64,000 nucleotides of DNA. It comes from Anaerolineae bacterium (lineage in GTDB: Bacteria; Chloroflexota; Anaerolineae; DUEN01). The notes beneath the pieces are model-generated. The model was not told the origin of the DNA. It made no database searches and saw nothing but the letters and a program-made list of their open reading frames with translations. Positions 46,590-55,279 of this stretch are shown here, in pieces; positions within the stretch are counted from its first letter, which is position 1; every line of letters begins with the position of its first letter. Both the position numbers and the translations under genes were made by a program. The stretch spans positions 62,001 through 126,000 of the forward strand of contig JANXBS010000005.1 in the NCBI GenBank assembly GCA_025060615.1. Direction: 5' to 3'.

Positions 46590-47285
46590 ATGCCCGTACA
46601 ACCACCTGATCTGGCACCCTACCGAGCTCGACCCGACGCACCCATCACCGCAATAGCTTGGAACGCGCTGCGATCGGCCATCCTGAGTGCCTACGAGCTG
46701 GCTGACGCGCTCACGACCCGACAGGGGTACATCACCGTCATCGTGCGCGAACGTGCCAGCGATGCGTTGGTGCCGGCGACGCAGATCGCGCGGGTGGCAG
46801 CTCAACTGGAAGGTGCCGCGAACAGCGAGCTGCCAGTCGTACGGCTAGGCGCTCGCTATTTCATCGGCCCGGTGGACCCCGGGCTCTACCGTATCACCGT
46901 CACGCCCACGGCGAATAGCGGCTTCGCCTCGCAGACGCGCCCGGCCTGCGTCGTCTCCGGCCAACCGACCGAGGTCACCTTCTTCCTAGCCCCGCCGGCG
47001 CCGGGTCGAGTGCGCGTGCCAGACCTCTTCGGACTACCCCTACAGCAGGCGCTCCATGCGCTGGAGATATCGAAGCTACGGCCCGGTCGCGTGATGGACT
47101 CGCATGGCCGCGCGGTGACGGTCACCGACACGGGTCGGCTGGGAGGCGGTTTCCTGGTGCCTGACCCGGTGCAGGCGGCATCGCCCGTGCTCAGCTCCGA
47201 GCCAGGCAAAGGCATGGATGTGGATCAGGGCAGTCTAGTCCACCTACTCATTGCGGCTCAGCGTGCCATCCCGCCGGTAGAATAG
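46590..47285 (+). CDS. Appendage paralogue 2: shared N-module plus one PASTA-like repeat
   Basis: The 231-residue minimal form of the family. It has the Trp-helix (PITAIAWNALRSAILSAYEL), the beta domain (ITVIVRERASDALVPATQIA, YRITVTPTANSGFASQTRP) and one PASTA-like repeat (VPDLFGLPLQQALHALEI, then VMDSHGRAV and SSEPGKGMDV). It lacks the propeller and helical end of the first paralogue. GGGAGGA lies nine bases before the ATG. Being all of the core module and nothing else, it defines the family's common part. Confidence 0.75.
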   Translation: MPVQPPDLAPYRARPDAPITAIAWNALRSAILSAYELADALTTRQGYITVIVRERASDALVPATQIARVAAQLEGAANSELPVVRLGARYFIGPVDPGLYRITVTPTANSGFASQTRPACVVSGQPTEVTFFLAPPAPGRVRVPDLFGLPLQQALHALEISKLRPGRVMDSHGRAVTVTDTGRLGGGFLVPDPVQAASPVLSSEPGKGMDVDQGSLVHLLIAAQRAIPPVE

Positions 47286-47356
47286 GGACAGGAGGTAGAA
47301 GGCCTCGCTTTCTGCACTCCAATGTCAATCCTTCGTGGTTGTGGAAAGGGCACATC

Positions 47357-50122
47357 ATGACCAAGGTCCGTTCGGAACTCGATCGCTTCCGTGTCGTCCG
47401 CTATGATCCCATCCTGCCCGAGGGATGGAACGCGCTGAGGGCGGCGATCTTAGGGCTATACGATGACATGGCCGCCCTGGCCGCCCGCATGCCTCATAGC
47501 CTGTTTGTGACCGTACGCGATGCGGTGACGGGTGATTTCGTGCCGCCCACTTGGATCGAGGTCGTCTCGGCTACACCCGTAGACCATCCCGAAGCACCCC
47601 TGCCACCCGGCATACGTCTGGGCGACCACTACCTGATCGCCAACCCAGAGCCGGGCCGGTACACGGTGACCGTAGAGCCGCGCCTCGCTACCGGCTATCT
47701 GATGGCCACGGCAGAGGCTACTGTGGTCGCAGGGGAGCCGGCCAGCGTGGACGTCCTCTTGGCGCGCGCCGCCGATCGCCGCACGATCCCGCACCTCTTC
47801 GGGGCCTCGTTCGCCTCGGCTCGCGATCAATTGGCCGAGCTGGGGTTGACTATCGGCAAGGTCATGGATGCCCACGGCCATATGCTCGACTCTGCCGATT
47901 GGCCGCGCTTCGACGATCAGCTCGTGATCTCCACCGAGCCAGGTGTAGACGTGATCGTGCCCGTGGGCCAGGCCGTGGACCTCCTGCTGGCTGCCATCCC
48001 ATTTCCGCGCTTCCCACAGGTGACCGGTCTCCCACTAGAGGAGGCGCAGACGGCCATCGCTGGCTTCGCCCAGAGCTATGGCCTCGCCATCGAGCAAGTA
48101 GAGGTAGTGGAAGAGGAACGGCCTGAGGGGACGGGCGCGGTGATCGCGCAAGTCCCCATCGCCGAGGCCGAGATCTTCTCCCACTCTCTGAGTGTGCGCC
48201 TGGTGGTCGCTATTCCAGAGCGGGTCGAGGCCCCTAACCTGATCGGCCTTTCCCGCGACGAGGCAGCCGCCCAATTAGAGACTGTCGGGCTCACCTTAGC
48301 GCCTGAGGTCGAGGAACGGGAGACACAAACCCTGACGGACCACCATCGAGTGGCCGAGCAATCGCCTGAAGCTGGCGAACGTGTGGCCAAGGGCACGGCT
48401 GTGCGGGTGGTGATCTGGCGCTTCCCCCATGTGCCCGTACCGGGCTTGATCGGCCTGACGCGAGACGAGGCGGAGGCTACGCTGGACGCAGCCGGCCTGA
48501 CGCTAGATTCCTTCATAGATGAGCAGCCTACCGATCAACCAGCGAACGACGGCCGCGTTGCCGCCCAGGAGCCAACTCCAGGCGTTCTTGTGCCTCAAGG
48601 CAGTGCCGTGCACATCACGGTGTGGCGGTTCCCGCGCACGGCTGTGCCAAACCTGATCGGCCTGACGCAGGAGGAGGCGACAGCAGCCTTGACGGATGCC
48701 AAGCTCACGCTTGACCCGGCGGTTGGCGAACAGCCGACGAACGTGATGGCCGATGACGGCCGCGTCGCCGCCCAGGAGCCGGCCGCGGGCACTATCGTCC
48801 TCCAGGGCAGCACGGTGCACATCACCATGTGGCGGGCCGTCCTGATCACCGTCCCCAACGTAGTGGGCAACACTGAAGCCGCCGCGCGTGAGATCCTCGC
48901 CTCGGCCCGCCTGGATGTACGCACGACCTCTCGCCCAGTGACCGACCCGGCTCAGACCGGCACCGTGCTGGATCAAAGCCCGGCTGCTGGCGCTCAGGTG
49001 CCTCAAGGGACGGCGGTAAACATCGTTATCGCTGCCCTGGCTCCCTTCCCAGAGCTGCGCTGCGCGCCCCTCCCAAAGGTAAAAGCGCGCGTTCGCAGGT
49101 TTGTGGAGGCATTCGCCATCCATTGGGATGAGGTGATCGGCGTCGACGCCTGGCCCAGCGAGCGAGAACGGGACACCGTGATCGGCCAAAGCCCGGCCCA
49201 GGGCACGCTGATCGGCCCTGAGCTTTCTAGCGTAAGCGTTACCGTACGCCGTCCACCATTCCCAGACCTACGCTGCCTACACCTGCAGGAACACCGCGTG
49301 GTGGAGCTCGTCAAGCGGTGGGCTGACCAGAATGGCGTCAACCTGAAGGACATCCGCATCCGCACCGCGCACAGCGATCGCGTCTCGGGGATCGTGTTAG
49401 CCCAGAAGCCGGTGCCGCTTTCGGCCGAATATGAGCTTGCGGGGACGATCGTAGACCTGGTCGTGGCGAAGAGGCGGACACAGCCTTTGAAAGGGTTGCC
49501 CGAACTGTTCTGTCTCAGCTGCGACGAGGCCCTCAGAATCTTGTTGGCCTTCGCCCAGGAGTCCCATATGGAGTTCGATGTCCGGTTCGAGGACGCGCCC
49601 AGCGAACGGCCAGAAAGGACGGTGTTGAGCCAGTCGCCAGCGCCTGGCACCATCGTCCAGAGCGGCTTCACCATTACGCTCACGTTAGCACGACGCCCTT
49701 TACCCGACGTGATCTGTCTCCGCGTAGACGAGGCGCGTGAGCGAATCACCCGGGCTATGGAAGGACGGACATTGGATTGGCAGGAGATCCCACAGCTTGC
49801 TGATCTTCCGGAGGGGACGGTCGTGACGCAGAAGCCACTGCCGGGCGCGCCCATTCCCGAGCTAGAGAGCCGAATCACAGTGACAGTCGGCGTCTCCCGT
49901 GGCCCGCGTGGGCCTGGGCGGCCCGCTCATCCGCTCACTTTGGAGTCGGTGCAGGGGATCGGCCGGGCGCGCTCGCAGAAGCTGCGGGTCGCCGGCATTG
50001 ATGACGTGCAGGCTCTAGCCCAAGCCAACCCGGCCGAGCTCGCCAGGGTTTTGAACGTGACTGAAACGCTGGCGCGTACGTTGGTCGAGCGAGCGCAAGC
50101 ACTGCTGGCCTCGCATCGCTGA
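47357..50122 (+). CDS. Appendage paralogue 3: shared N-module, ten PASTA-like repeats, helix-hairpin-helix end
   Basis: A 921-residue protein. After the Trp-helix (EGWNALRAAILGLYDDM) and the beta domain, ten consecutive PASTA-like repeats run from about residue 140 to 850. Repeats 3-6 are canonical (VPNLIGLTQEEATAALTDA … GRVAAQEPAAGTIVLQGS) and repeats 7-10 are more divergent and cysteine-bearing (PFPDLRCLHL, LPELFCLSC, DVICLRVDEA). A helix-hairpin-helix domain closes it (VQGIGRARSQKLRVAGIDDV). ATG 47357 is preferred over an upstream TTG because of GGAAAGGG. Ten PASTA units make a long rod. PASTA domains elsewhere bind cell wall or act as spacers. Confidence 0.8.
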   Translation: MTKVRSELDRFRVVRYDPILPEGWNALRAAILGLYDDMAALAARMPHSLFVTVRDAVTGDFVPPTWIEVVSATPVDHPEAPLPPGIRLGDHYLIANPEPGRYTVTVEPRLATGYLMATAEATVVAGEPASVDVLLARAADRRTIPHLFGASFASARDQLAELGLTIGKVMDAHGHMLDSADWPRFDDQLVISTEPGVDVIVPVGQAVDLLLAAIPFPRFPQVTGLPLEEAQTAIAGFAQSYGLAIEQVEVVEEERPEGTGAVIAQVPIAEAEIFSHSLSVRLVVAIPERVEAPNLIGLSRDEAAAQLETVGLTLAPEVEERETQTLTDHHRVAEQSPEAGERVAKGTAVRVVIWRFPHVPVPGLIGLTRDEAEATLDAAGLTLDSFIDEQPTDQPANDGRVAAQEPTPGVLVPQGSAVHITVWRFPRTAVPNLIGLTQEEATAALTDAKLTLDPAVGEQPTNVMADDGRVAAQEPAAGTIVLQGSTVHITMWRAVLITVPNVVGNTEAAAREILASARLDVRTTSRPVTDPAQTGTVLDQSPAAGAQVPQGTAVNIVIAALAPFPELRCAPLPKVKARVRRFVEAFAIHWDEVIGVDAWPSERERDTVIGQSPAQGTLIGPELSSVSVTVRRPPFPDLRCLHLQEHRVVELVKRWADQNGVNLKDIRIRTAHSDRVSGIVLAQKPVPLSAEYELAGTIVDLVVAKRRTQPLKGLPELFCLSCDEALRILLAFAQESHMEFDVRFEDAPSERPERTVLSQSPAPGTIVQSGFTITLTLARRPLPDVICLRVDEARERITRAMEGRTLDWQEIPQLADLPEGTVVTQKPLPGAPIPELESRITVTVGVSRGPRGPGRPAHPLTLESVQGIGRARSQKLRVAGIDDVQALAQANPAELARVLNVTETLARTLVERAQALLASHR

Positions 50123-50164
50123 CGACGGTCCATCCGACCACATCAAGGTTATCTGGAGTACAGA

Positions 50165-51142
50165 ATGCCTAACCCGATAGACGAACTGCAAGAGGTGAGC
50201 CCCCATGAGACGATCACAGCTGAGGCGTGGAATAAGCTGATTGACGCGATCCAAGCGCTGTACCAGGAGCTGGACGCGTTGCAATCCCAACGGCCGGGCT
50301 GGATCGTTGTCTCGGTGCGCGCGGAGAACGGAGAGGAGCCTGGACGGGAGCTGACGGGAAGCGAGATCAACACGGTAGCGGCCAGCGCCACAGCCGATGT
50401 CGCGCGAACATACATAGGGCGACGGGTGCGTGGCCGCTATGTGATCTCTAGCCTGCCGCCGGGGCTATATGACGTGCGAGTAGCGCCTACGATCGCCAGC
50501 GGCTTTTCACCCGTGGTCCAACGTGGCGTCCAGGTACAGCCGGGCAGCGCCACAGTAGTAGACGCGGTTGTGCGCCGCACTGAGGTGGCCGGCCTGCTAC
50601 CGCGCGTCCCCGACCTCTTTAACCGGGGACTACAGGAGGCGCTGGATCTATTGGCCAGCCGTGGCCTCGCCCTGGGGCAAGTGCTCGATGCCCACGGGCA
50701 GGCGATCCCTATCACGACCAGCACGGAGACGGGCGCCATCCACTATACGGCGCCGCCGGAGTTTGCCGATCGGCCGGTGATCAGTAGTGAGCCAGGGGAG
50801 GGGATGGAGCTCGCTCCCGGGGCCGCGGTGGGTTTGCTCATCAGCACCGCCGGCCGCGGTGAGGTCGAGCCGGTATCCGTCGTGCGGGTGCCGGAGCTAT
50901 TCAACCGGACGTTGCAAGATGCGCTCAACGCGCTCACAGCCGCGCATCTAGTGCCGGGTGCTGTGCTGGATGTCAACGGGCACTCGGTGGCGATCACCCC
51001 AGTGACCGACCCGACAACCGGCCAGATGAGCTACCAAGCGCCAGCGACCTTAGCGGCTCGTCGTGTCGTGGCTAGCGAGCCGAGCGCGAATGTGCTGGTG
51101 AACGTCCGCCAGCCAGTGGATCTCCTCATCGCCGCCGCATAG
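50165..51142 (+). CDS. Appendage paralogue 4: shared N-module plus two PASTA-like repeats
   Basis: A 325-residue protein with the Trp-helix (ETITAEAWNKLIDAIQALYQ), the beta domain (VVSVRAENGEEPGRELTGSE, YDVRVAPTIASGFSPVVQRG) and two PASTA-like repeats (VPDLFNRGLQEALDLLASRG; VPELFNRTLQDALNALTAAH). Each has the long insert with VLDAHGQA or VLDVNGHS. It ends right after the second repeat. A GGAG ribosome-binding site is present. Confidence 0.75.
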   Translation: MPNPIDELQEVSPHETITAEAWNKLIDAIQALYQELDALQSQRPGWIVVSVRAENGEEPGRELTGSEINTVAASATADVARTYIGRRVRGRYVISSLPPGLYDVRVAPTIASGFSPVVQRGVQVQPGSATVVDAVVRRTEVAGLLPRVPDLFNRGLQEALDLLASRGLALGQVLDAHGQAIPITTSTETGAIHYTAPPEFADRPVISSEPGEGMELAPGAAVGLLISTAGRGEVEPVSVVRVPELFNRTLQDALNALTAAHLVPGAVLDVNGHSVAITPVTDPTTGQMSYQAPATLAARRVVASEPSANVLVNVRQPVDLLIAAA

Positions 51143-51163
51143 CCGAGACATCAGGAGTCGCTC

Positions 51164-52984
51164 ATGGCGATCACTCAAACCCAAACCTCGGTGGCACAGA
51201 TCTCACAGACGCTGAGCGCGCCTCAGCGCGGGGTACAGGCGGCCTGGGCTGGCGACATAGCAGTCCAGCTCGTCATCACCCAGACGGCAAACCTCTTGAT
51301 CCCCAGAGTCCCAGGCGTGGTCTCGGTGGGCACAGCGCTGCCATCCTTCCCGCTGCTGCCTGGGGCCTCCGCCATCTCCCACCTGGCTGGCCTGCCCAAG
51401 AACACTGTGGTGACGAAGACCCCTTTCACTGTGCGCGGCCTCCCCTTTGGTGATCGCCCGCTGGCCGACTATGTCATGGCCTGGGGTGCGACGGTGACCG
51501 CTGCTAGCGCTGATCAGAGGGTGTACGTGATTGACTTTCACGGGCTGCGCACCATCCGCAATATCACTGTGATAGGAGGCGGCTCGCTTCAAATCCGGCC
51601 ATGGGAAGGGGTGAAGTTCGGCGCGCCAATGGATGTGTCTGCCCACCGGACGCTCGATCTCCTCACTCAGAAGGTCGAAGTGACGCTCACCAACCCGTTG
51701 AGCCAGGCCGCCTTCGAGGGCAACACCCATATAGATTGCCTGAGCTATCCCTCCAACGTGCGCTTCGTGATCGCCCAAGGAGCGCCCGTTTTGGATGCTA
51801 GCGGCAACCCCACAGCGCCGACGATTCGCGATCCCAGCACCCAGAAGCTGTTCGCGCTGGCCTCTATCCCCTTCGCCCAGGCCATCGGTAAAGAGCCAAT
51901 TCTGTGGACCTACAACGGCGATCTGGCCGGCCGGGTCACACTGCCCGACTTCAGTCGCGAGCTGAATGACTTCCTTGAGTCGTGTCCGGCGCAAGCGGGG
52001 CTATGCTTTCCCCATCTCATTGCTTACTCTGACACACCTGGTTTTCTGGAGCTCGTCGAAGTGGACGGCAGCCCGTTTGTCTCGCTCAACTACTTAGCCA
52101 CCATCGAGTTCCCCGACGACGACCCGCTGTCCACGTCGGTGGCCTTCCAACGCCATGGCGACGTGCAGACCATAGACCTCGTTCTGTTCCGGCCTCGCAA
52201 TGGGCAATTCATCACCCCAGCCGGAGTGGACCCGGACGTTCCCCACGTGAGTGTGCAGAAGGTGCAGTTCGCGATCAGCGGCGCTCTCAACGAGGATCGG
52301 CTGGACCCGGATGCGCACTGGACGGACCGCATCGTCCCGGCCTCGGCGCGCGTGTCCACCGTATTCAGCCTGGCTCAGCCCCTCACGCTGCAAGGCGATC
52401 GCCGCATAGCCGGGTTGGACCTTTATCTCTCCGCCATAAGCACGCCCGAGCTGCTGCTGGAGTTGCAGGGAGATCGTTCCGGCATGCCCGATGGCCACGC
52501 GTTGGCCTCGGCGGTGATTGATGGAAGCACGATCACAGCGGAAGCGAAATGGGTTTCCGTACGTTTTGCCGATCCGGTCTCAATGACAGCCCGGCAGACG
52601 GTGTGGGCAGTTCTGAAGGCGAGTGCAGGAGAAGCAAACTGGTTGGCGGATGCCGGCGGCGATGAGACGATTCCTAGGCTGCGCTTTAGCCGAGATGGCG
52701 CCTTCTGGTCTACGCACGAGCCGCCGCTGATCGGCCTGCACAAACTAAAGGTGGCGCTTCCCATCAGTGAGCGTCCAGCGCCGCTCTCCTTAGACTTATT
52801 GAATCGGGTCGGCATCCCCCTGCAGCCAAGCAAAGCCCCACAAACGGCGGTCGTGCTATTTGAGAACGGGGCCCATCTGCAGGGGAATCAGATTTCTCTG
52901 AGGCTCATCCCAGAGGCGGCAGGGGAAATCCGGCTGGCGTCAGTAGTGATCGAGTACGTGCCAACGACGGAGATGGGCGCATGA
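51164..52984 (+). CDS. Large protein of unknown function ending the injection-system run
   Basis: A 606-residue, mostly beta-rich protein with Gly/Pro-rich turns and no signal peptide or membrane helix. I recognise no domain. Segments such as YVIDFHGLRTIRNITVIGGG and FEGNTHIDCLSYPSNVRFVI suggest stacked beta-sandwich domains, as in tail fibres or receptor-binding proteins. It begins 21 bp after the last PASTA paralogue with CAGGAG upstream and is the last rightward gene before the convergent cob cluster. It could be a fibre or a cargo. Confidence 0.7.
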   Translation: MAITQTQTSVAQISQTLSAPQRGVQAAWAGDIAVQLVITQTANLLIPRVPGVVSVGTALPSFPLLPGASAISHLAGLPKNTVVTKTPFTVRGLPFGDRPLADYVMAWGATVTAASADQRVYVIDFHGLRTIRNITVIGGGSLQIRPWEGVKFGAPMDVSAHRTLDLLTQKVEVTLTNPLSQAAFEGNTHIDCLSYPSNVRFVIAQGAPVLDASGNPTAPTIRDPSTQKLFALASIPFAQAIGKEPILWTYNGDLAGRVTLPDFSRELNDFLESCPAQAGLCFPHLIAYSDTPGFLELVEVDGSPFVSLNYLATIEFPDDDPLSTSVAFQRHGDVQTIDLVLFRPRNGQFITPAGVDPDVPHVSVQKVQFAISGALNEDRLDPDAHWTDRIVPASARVSTVFSLAQPLTLQGDRRIAGLDLYLSAISTPELLLELQGDRSGMPDGHALASAVIDGSTITAEAKWVSVRFADPVSMTARQTVWAVLKASAGEANWLADAGGDETIPRLRFSRDGAFWSTHEPPLIGLHKLKVALPISERPAPLSLDLLNRVGIPLQPSKAPQTAVVLFENGAHLQGNQISLRLIPEAAGEIRLASVVIEYVPTTEMGA

Positions 52985-53000
52985 GAGCTCACAAGTAGGG

Positions 53001-53603
53001 TTAGCATCGTCTGTCGTCCCAAGGCGTTGGCTTCAGCCGCCAGGGGAGTCCCGCCACCAGGAGCAAAACTTCATCAGCGGCGGCCGCTATGCGCTGATTC
53101 ACGCGCCCCAGCGCGTCCCGATATACCCGCCCTAGCGGGTATGGAGGCACCAATCCCATCCCCACCTCATTGCTGACCACGATCCACGAGAGCCTCGCCT
53201 CGAGAGGGGATGTCAGCTCATCAACAGCGGCCAGCAACTGATCGGCCTCAGCTAGGGCAGCCATCTCTCCCTGTACCGGATCTGGCAATTCGCCCATGGC
53301 TATCAGCACATTGCTCACTAACAACGTCAGGCAGTCCACTACCACCACGGCTAGAGGCGTCGTGGCCGTTGCCAGCCATTGACGCACGCTCGGCCCCACC
53401 GCTCGCGACGCCTCCAGCGTGTGCCAGGTAGACGGACGTTCCGCCCGATGTGCTGCGATGCGAGCCGCCATCTCCTCGTCAGAGGCCTGCGCGGTCGCCA
53501 CGTATAGCACTCGGTCGCCCCCGCGCTCCCAGGCCAGCCGCTGCGCGTAGGCGCTCTTGCCGCTGCGCGCTCCGCCTAGAATCAACGTTAGGCGTGGGAT
53601 CAT
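53001..53603 (-). CDS. cobU: Adenosylcobinamide kinase/GTP:adenosylcobinamide-phosphate guanylyltransferase
   Basis: The 200-residue bifunctional enzyme phosphorylates adenosylcobinamide and then attaches GMP. The P-loop GGARSGKS and the family's [18 protein letters not shown] and [14 protein letters not shown] are textbook. I prefer the ATG at 53603 because it overlaps the upstream gene's stop (ATGA) and begins directly at the conserved [13 protein letters not shown]. It is the last of four cobamide genes on this strand. Confidence 0.95.
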   Translation of the reverse strand: MIPRLTLILGGARSGKSAYAQRLAWERGGDRVLYVATAQASDEEMAARIAAHRAERPSTWHTLEASRAVGPSVRQWLATATTPLAVVVVDCLTLLVSNVLIAMGELPDPVQGEMAALAEADQLLAAVDELTSPLEARLSWIVVSNEVGMGLVPPYPLGRVYRDALGRVNQRIAAAADEVLLLVAGLPWRLKPTPWDDRRC

Positions 53604-54388
53604 GGTTTCACCCATCTGCGGCTCACCCGCTCCACCGCCGCGCGCCAGGCCGCCAGCGAACTGAAGAAGTCCGCCTCGCCGAAGACCTCCAGGGTCACCA
53701 CACCCCTAAAGCCCTGGACCAGGAACGCCACCATCGGATCTAACCGTTCGGGCGGCATATGCGCCAACGACTGATGATCTCGCTCAGCCAGGCCATGAAT
53801 GTGGACGACGCGCGTGCGCTCCATCCAAGCCCCCAGATGCTCCAGAGGATCTGCTCCCTGCATCCAAAGATGACCGACGTCTACACAACGGCTGATAGGC
53901 AACGCCTGAACAATCGGCGCAAAAGCAGTCGGATCCCATCTCTCCACGTTCTCCAGGCACAGGCGACGAGGATCATCCAGCCATGTACAAACGATCTCCA
54001 ATGAGCGTTGCGCTCGTTCCTGCCAGCGCTTCACCTGGTCCGGGGTAGGCTGGTCCTGCAAGACATCACCGTTGAGATGGACGATGTAGCCCCAAGGAAG
54101 CAACCGGCTTGTACGATCAATGACCTTGTGTGCCTTCTCCAACGAGACATGGACTGCGCTGCCATCATCGGCCAGACGTAAATCCAGCGGCAAATGCACA
54201 GTATATGTCAACCCATGTATGGCCGCCAGCTCGTTAAGCCGATCAACAGTAGTCGCGTCGGGCAGGTTGCTGCCGTACTCATCCACCTCGAACAAGACCA
54301 GCTCTATGTCGTCTACCAGGCCGGCCAACCGTTCCACGTTGGGTAGGATATCAGCAGGGTAGACATAGGAAGTTGAACCGATCCGCAC
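53600..54388 (-). CDS. cbiR: Cobamide remodelling phosphodiesterase-like protein (CbiR family)
   Basis: A 262-residue TIM-barrel protein of the AP-endonuclease-2/xylose-isomerase superfamily. Metal-binding His/Glu/Asp residues appear in [35 protein letters not shown] and VTLEVFGE. This set, and the position among cobT, cobS and cobU, match CbiR, which hydrolyses the nucleotide loop of imported cobamides so that the lower ligand can be exchanged. The identification rests on context plus motifs; another sugar-isomerase-like role is possible. Confidence 0.75.
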   Translation of the reverse strand: MRIGSTSYVYPADILPNVERLAGLVDDIELVLFEVDEYGSNLPDATTVDRLNELAAIHGLTYTVHLPLDLRLADDGSAVHVSLEKAHKVIDRTSRLLPWGYIVHLNGDVLQDQPTPDQVKRWQERAQRSLEIVCTWLDDPRRLCLENVERWDPTAFAPIVQALPISRCVDVGHLWMQGADPLEHLGAWMERTRVVHIHGLAERDHQSLAHMPPERLDPMVAFLVQGFRGVVTLEVFGEADFFSSLAAWRAAVERVSRRWVKP

Positions 54389-54515
54389 GCGCGGGGCCCT
54401 CCGTCATCCAGGCTCGAAGAGGAAGGGCATCTTTGCGCCGAATCCCCGGGGGAGGTTGCGAAGGAATCCCCTCCGCAAAGTGATGCTACGCCACCTGAGG
54501 TATGAGAGACACGTT

Positions 54516-55244
54516 TCATGTTAAGGTCAACGTGACCAGGATGATGACCTCCACGCCCTCAATGATAGCGCCGTAGATGTCGCCGGTCAGACCGCCAAGG
54601 CGGCCGGCCGCAAAGCGAGCTATCATCCATCCGGTGATCAGAGCGGCCATCAGGGCGATCACCCCATCAAGCTGAAACCAGACCACCGCCGCCAGGGCTG
54701 TGAGCGTCGCCCAGGCCACATGCCATCTATGCAGCCCCTGCCGGAAGCGGTCGCCCATGCCACCCGGACGGGCGCTGGGCCAGCCGGCCGCAGCTAGCAC
54801 GACGAACCAACGGCTCAGAGTGGGCGCCAAGACAAGGGGGGCGCGGTCGTGGATCGCCTGAAGCCCCGCCAACTTCATCAGCAACAGCGACACGATGCCG
54901 ATCACGCCAAAGCTGCCCATCCGCGGGTCGCGCAGGATCTCCAGCCGGCGCTCTCGATCTACAGCGGATAGCAGCGCATCGCAGGCATCCCCCCACCCGT
55001 CCAGATGTAGCCCACCGGTGATCGCCACCCAAGTCACCAGCAGGAGGGTCGCGCGCAGCGAGGTGAAACCGGCTATGTCATTCAGCAGGTTCAGAAGTGC
55101 CGCCTCCGCTGCCAACAGCCCGCCTATGCCCAGGCCCACCAGCGGATAGAAGGTCATCGCCCGGCCAAGCGGCACACTTTCATCCCAACGCGGGCGCACC
55201 GGTAGGATGGTGAGCAGACTGAGGGCCCGCAGCAGGTCGTTCAC
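54516..55244 (-). CDS. cobS: Adenosylcobinamide-GDP ribazoletransferase
   Basis: A 242-residue membrane enzyme that joins adenosylcobinamide-GDP with the activated lower ligand (alpha-ribazole) to give adenosylcobalamin. Seen are LLTILPVRPRW at the start, the ITGGLHLDGWGDACDALLS metal-binding segment (DxxxD) and KLAGLQAI-type helices. Start is GTG at 55244. A 127-bp gap without recognisable signals separates it from cbiR. It follows cobT by 35 bp. Confidence 0.93.
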   Translation of the reverse strand: MNDLLRALSLLTILPVRPRWDESVPLGRAMTFYPLVGLGIGGLLAAEAALLNLLNDIAGFTSLRATLLLVTWVAITGGLHLDGWGDACDALLSAVDRERRLEILRDPRMGSFGVIGIVSLLLMKLAGLQAIHDRAPLVLAPTLSRWFVVLAAAGWPSARPGGMGDRFRQGLHRWHVAWATLTALAAVVWFQLDGVIALMAALITGWMIARFAAGRLGGLTGDIYGAIIEGVEVIILVTLTLT

Positions 55245-55279
55245 GATCTTCCTGTTCGGGTAAAAGCCGAGGGAAACGG

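Noticed and set aside
23887-52984. Complete prophage
   Set aside because: No terminase, portal, capsid, integrase, replication, holin or attachment sites were found. The structural genes are tail and baseplate only, followed by appendage genes unlike those of phages.
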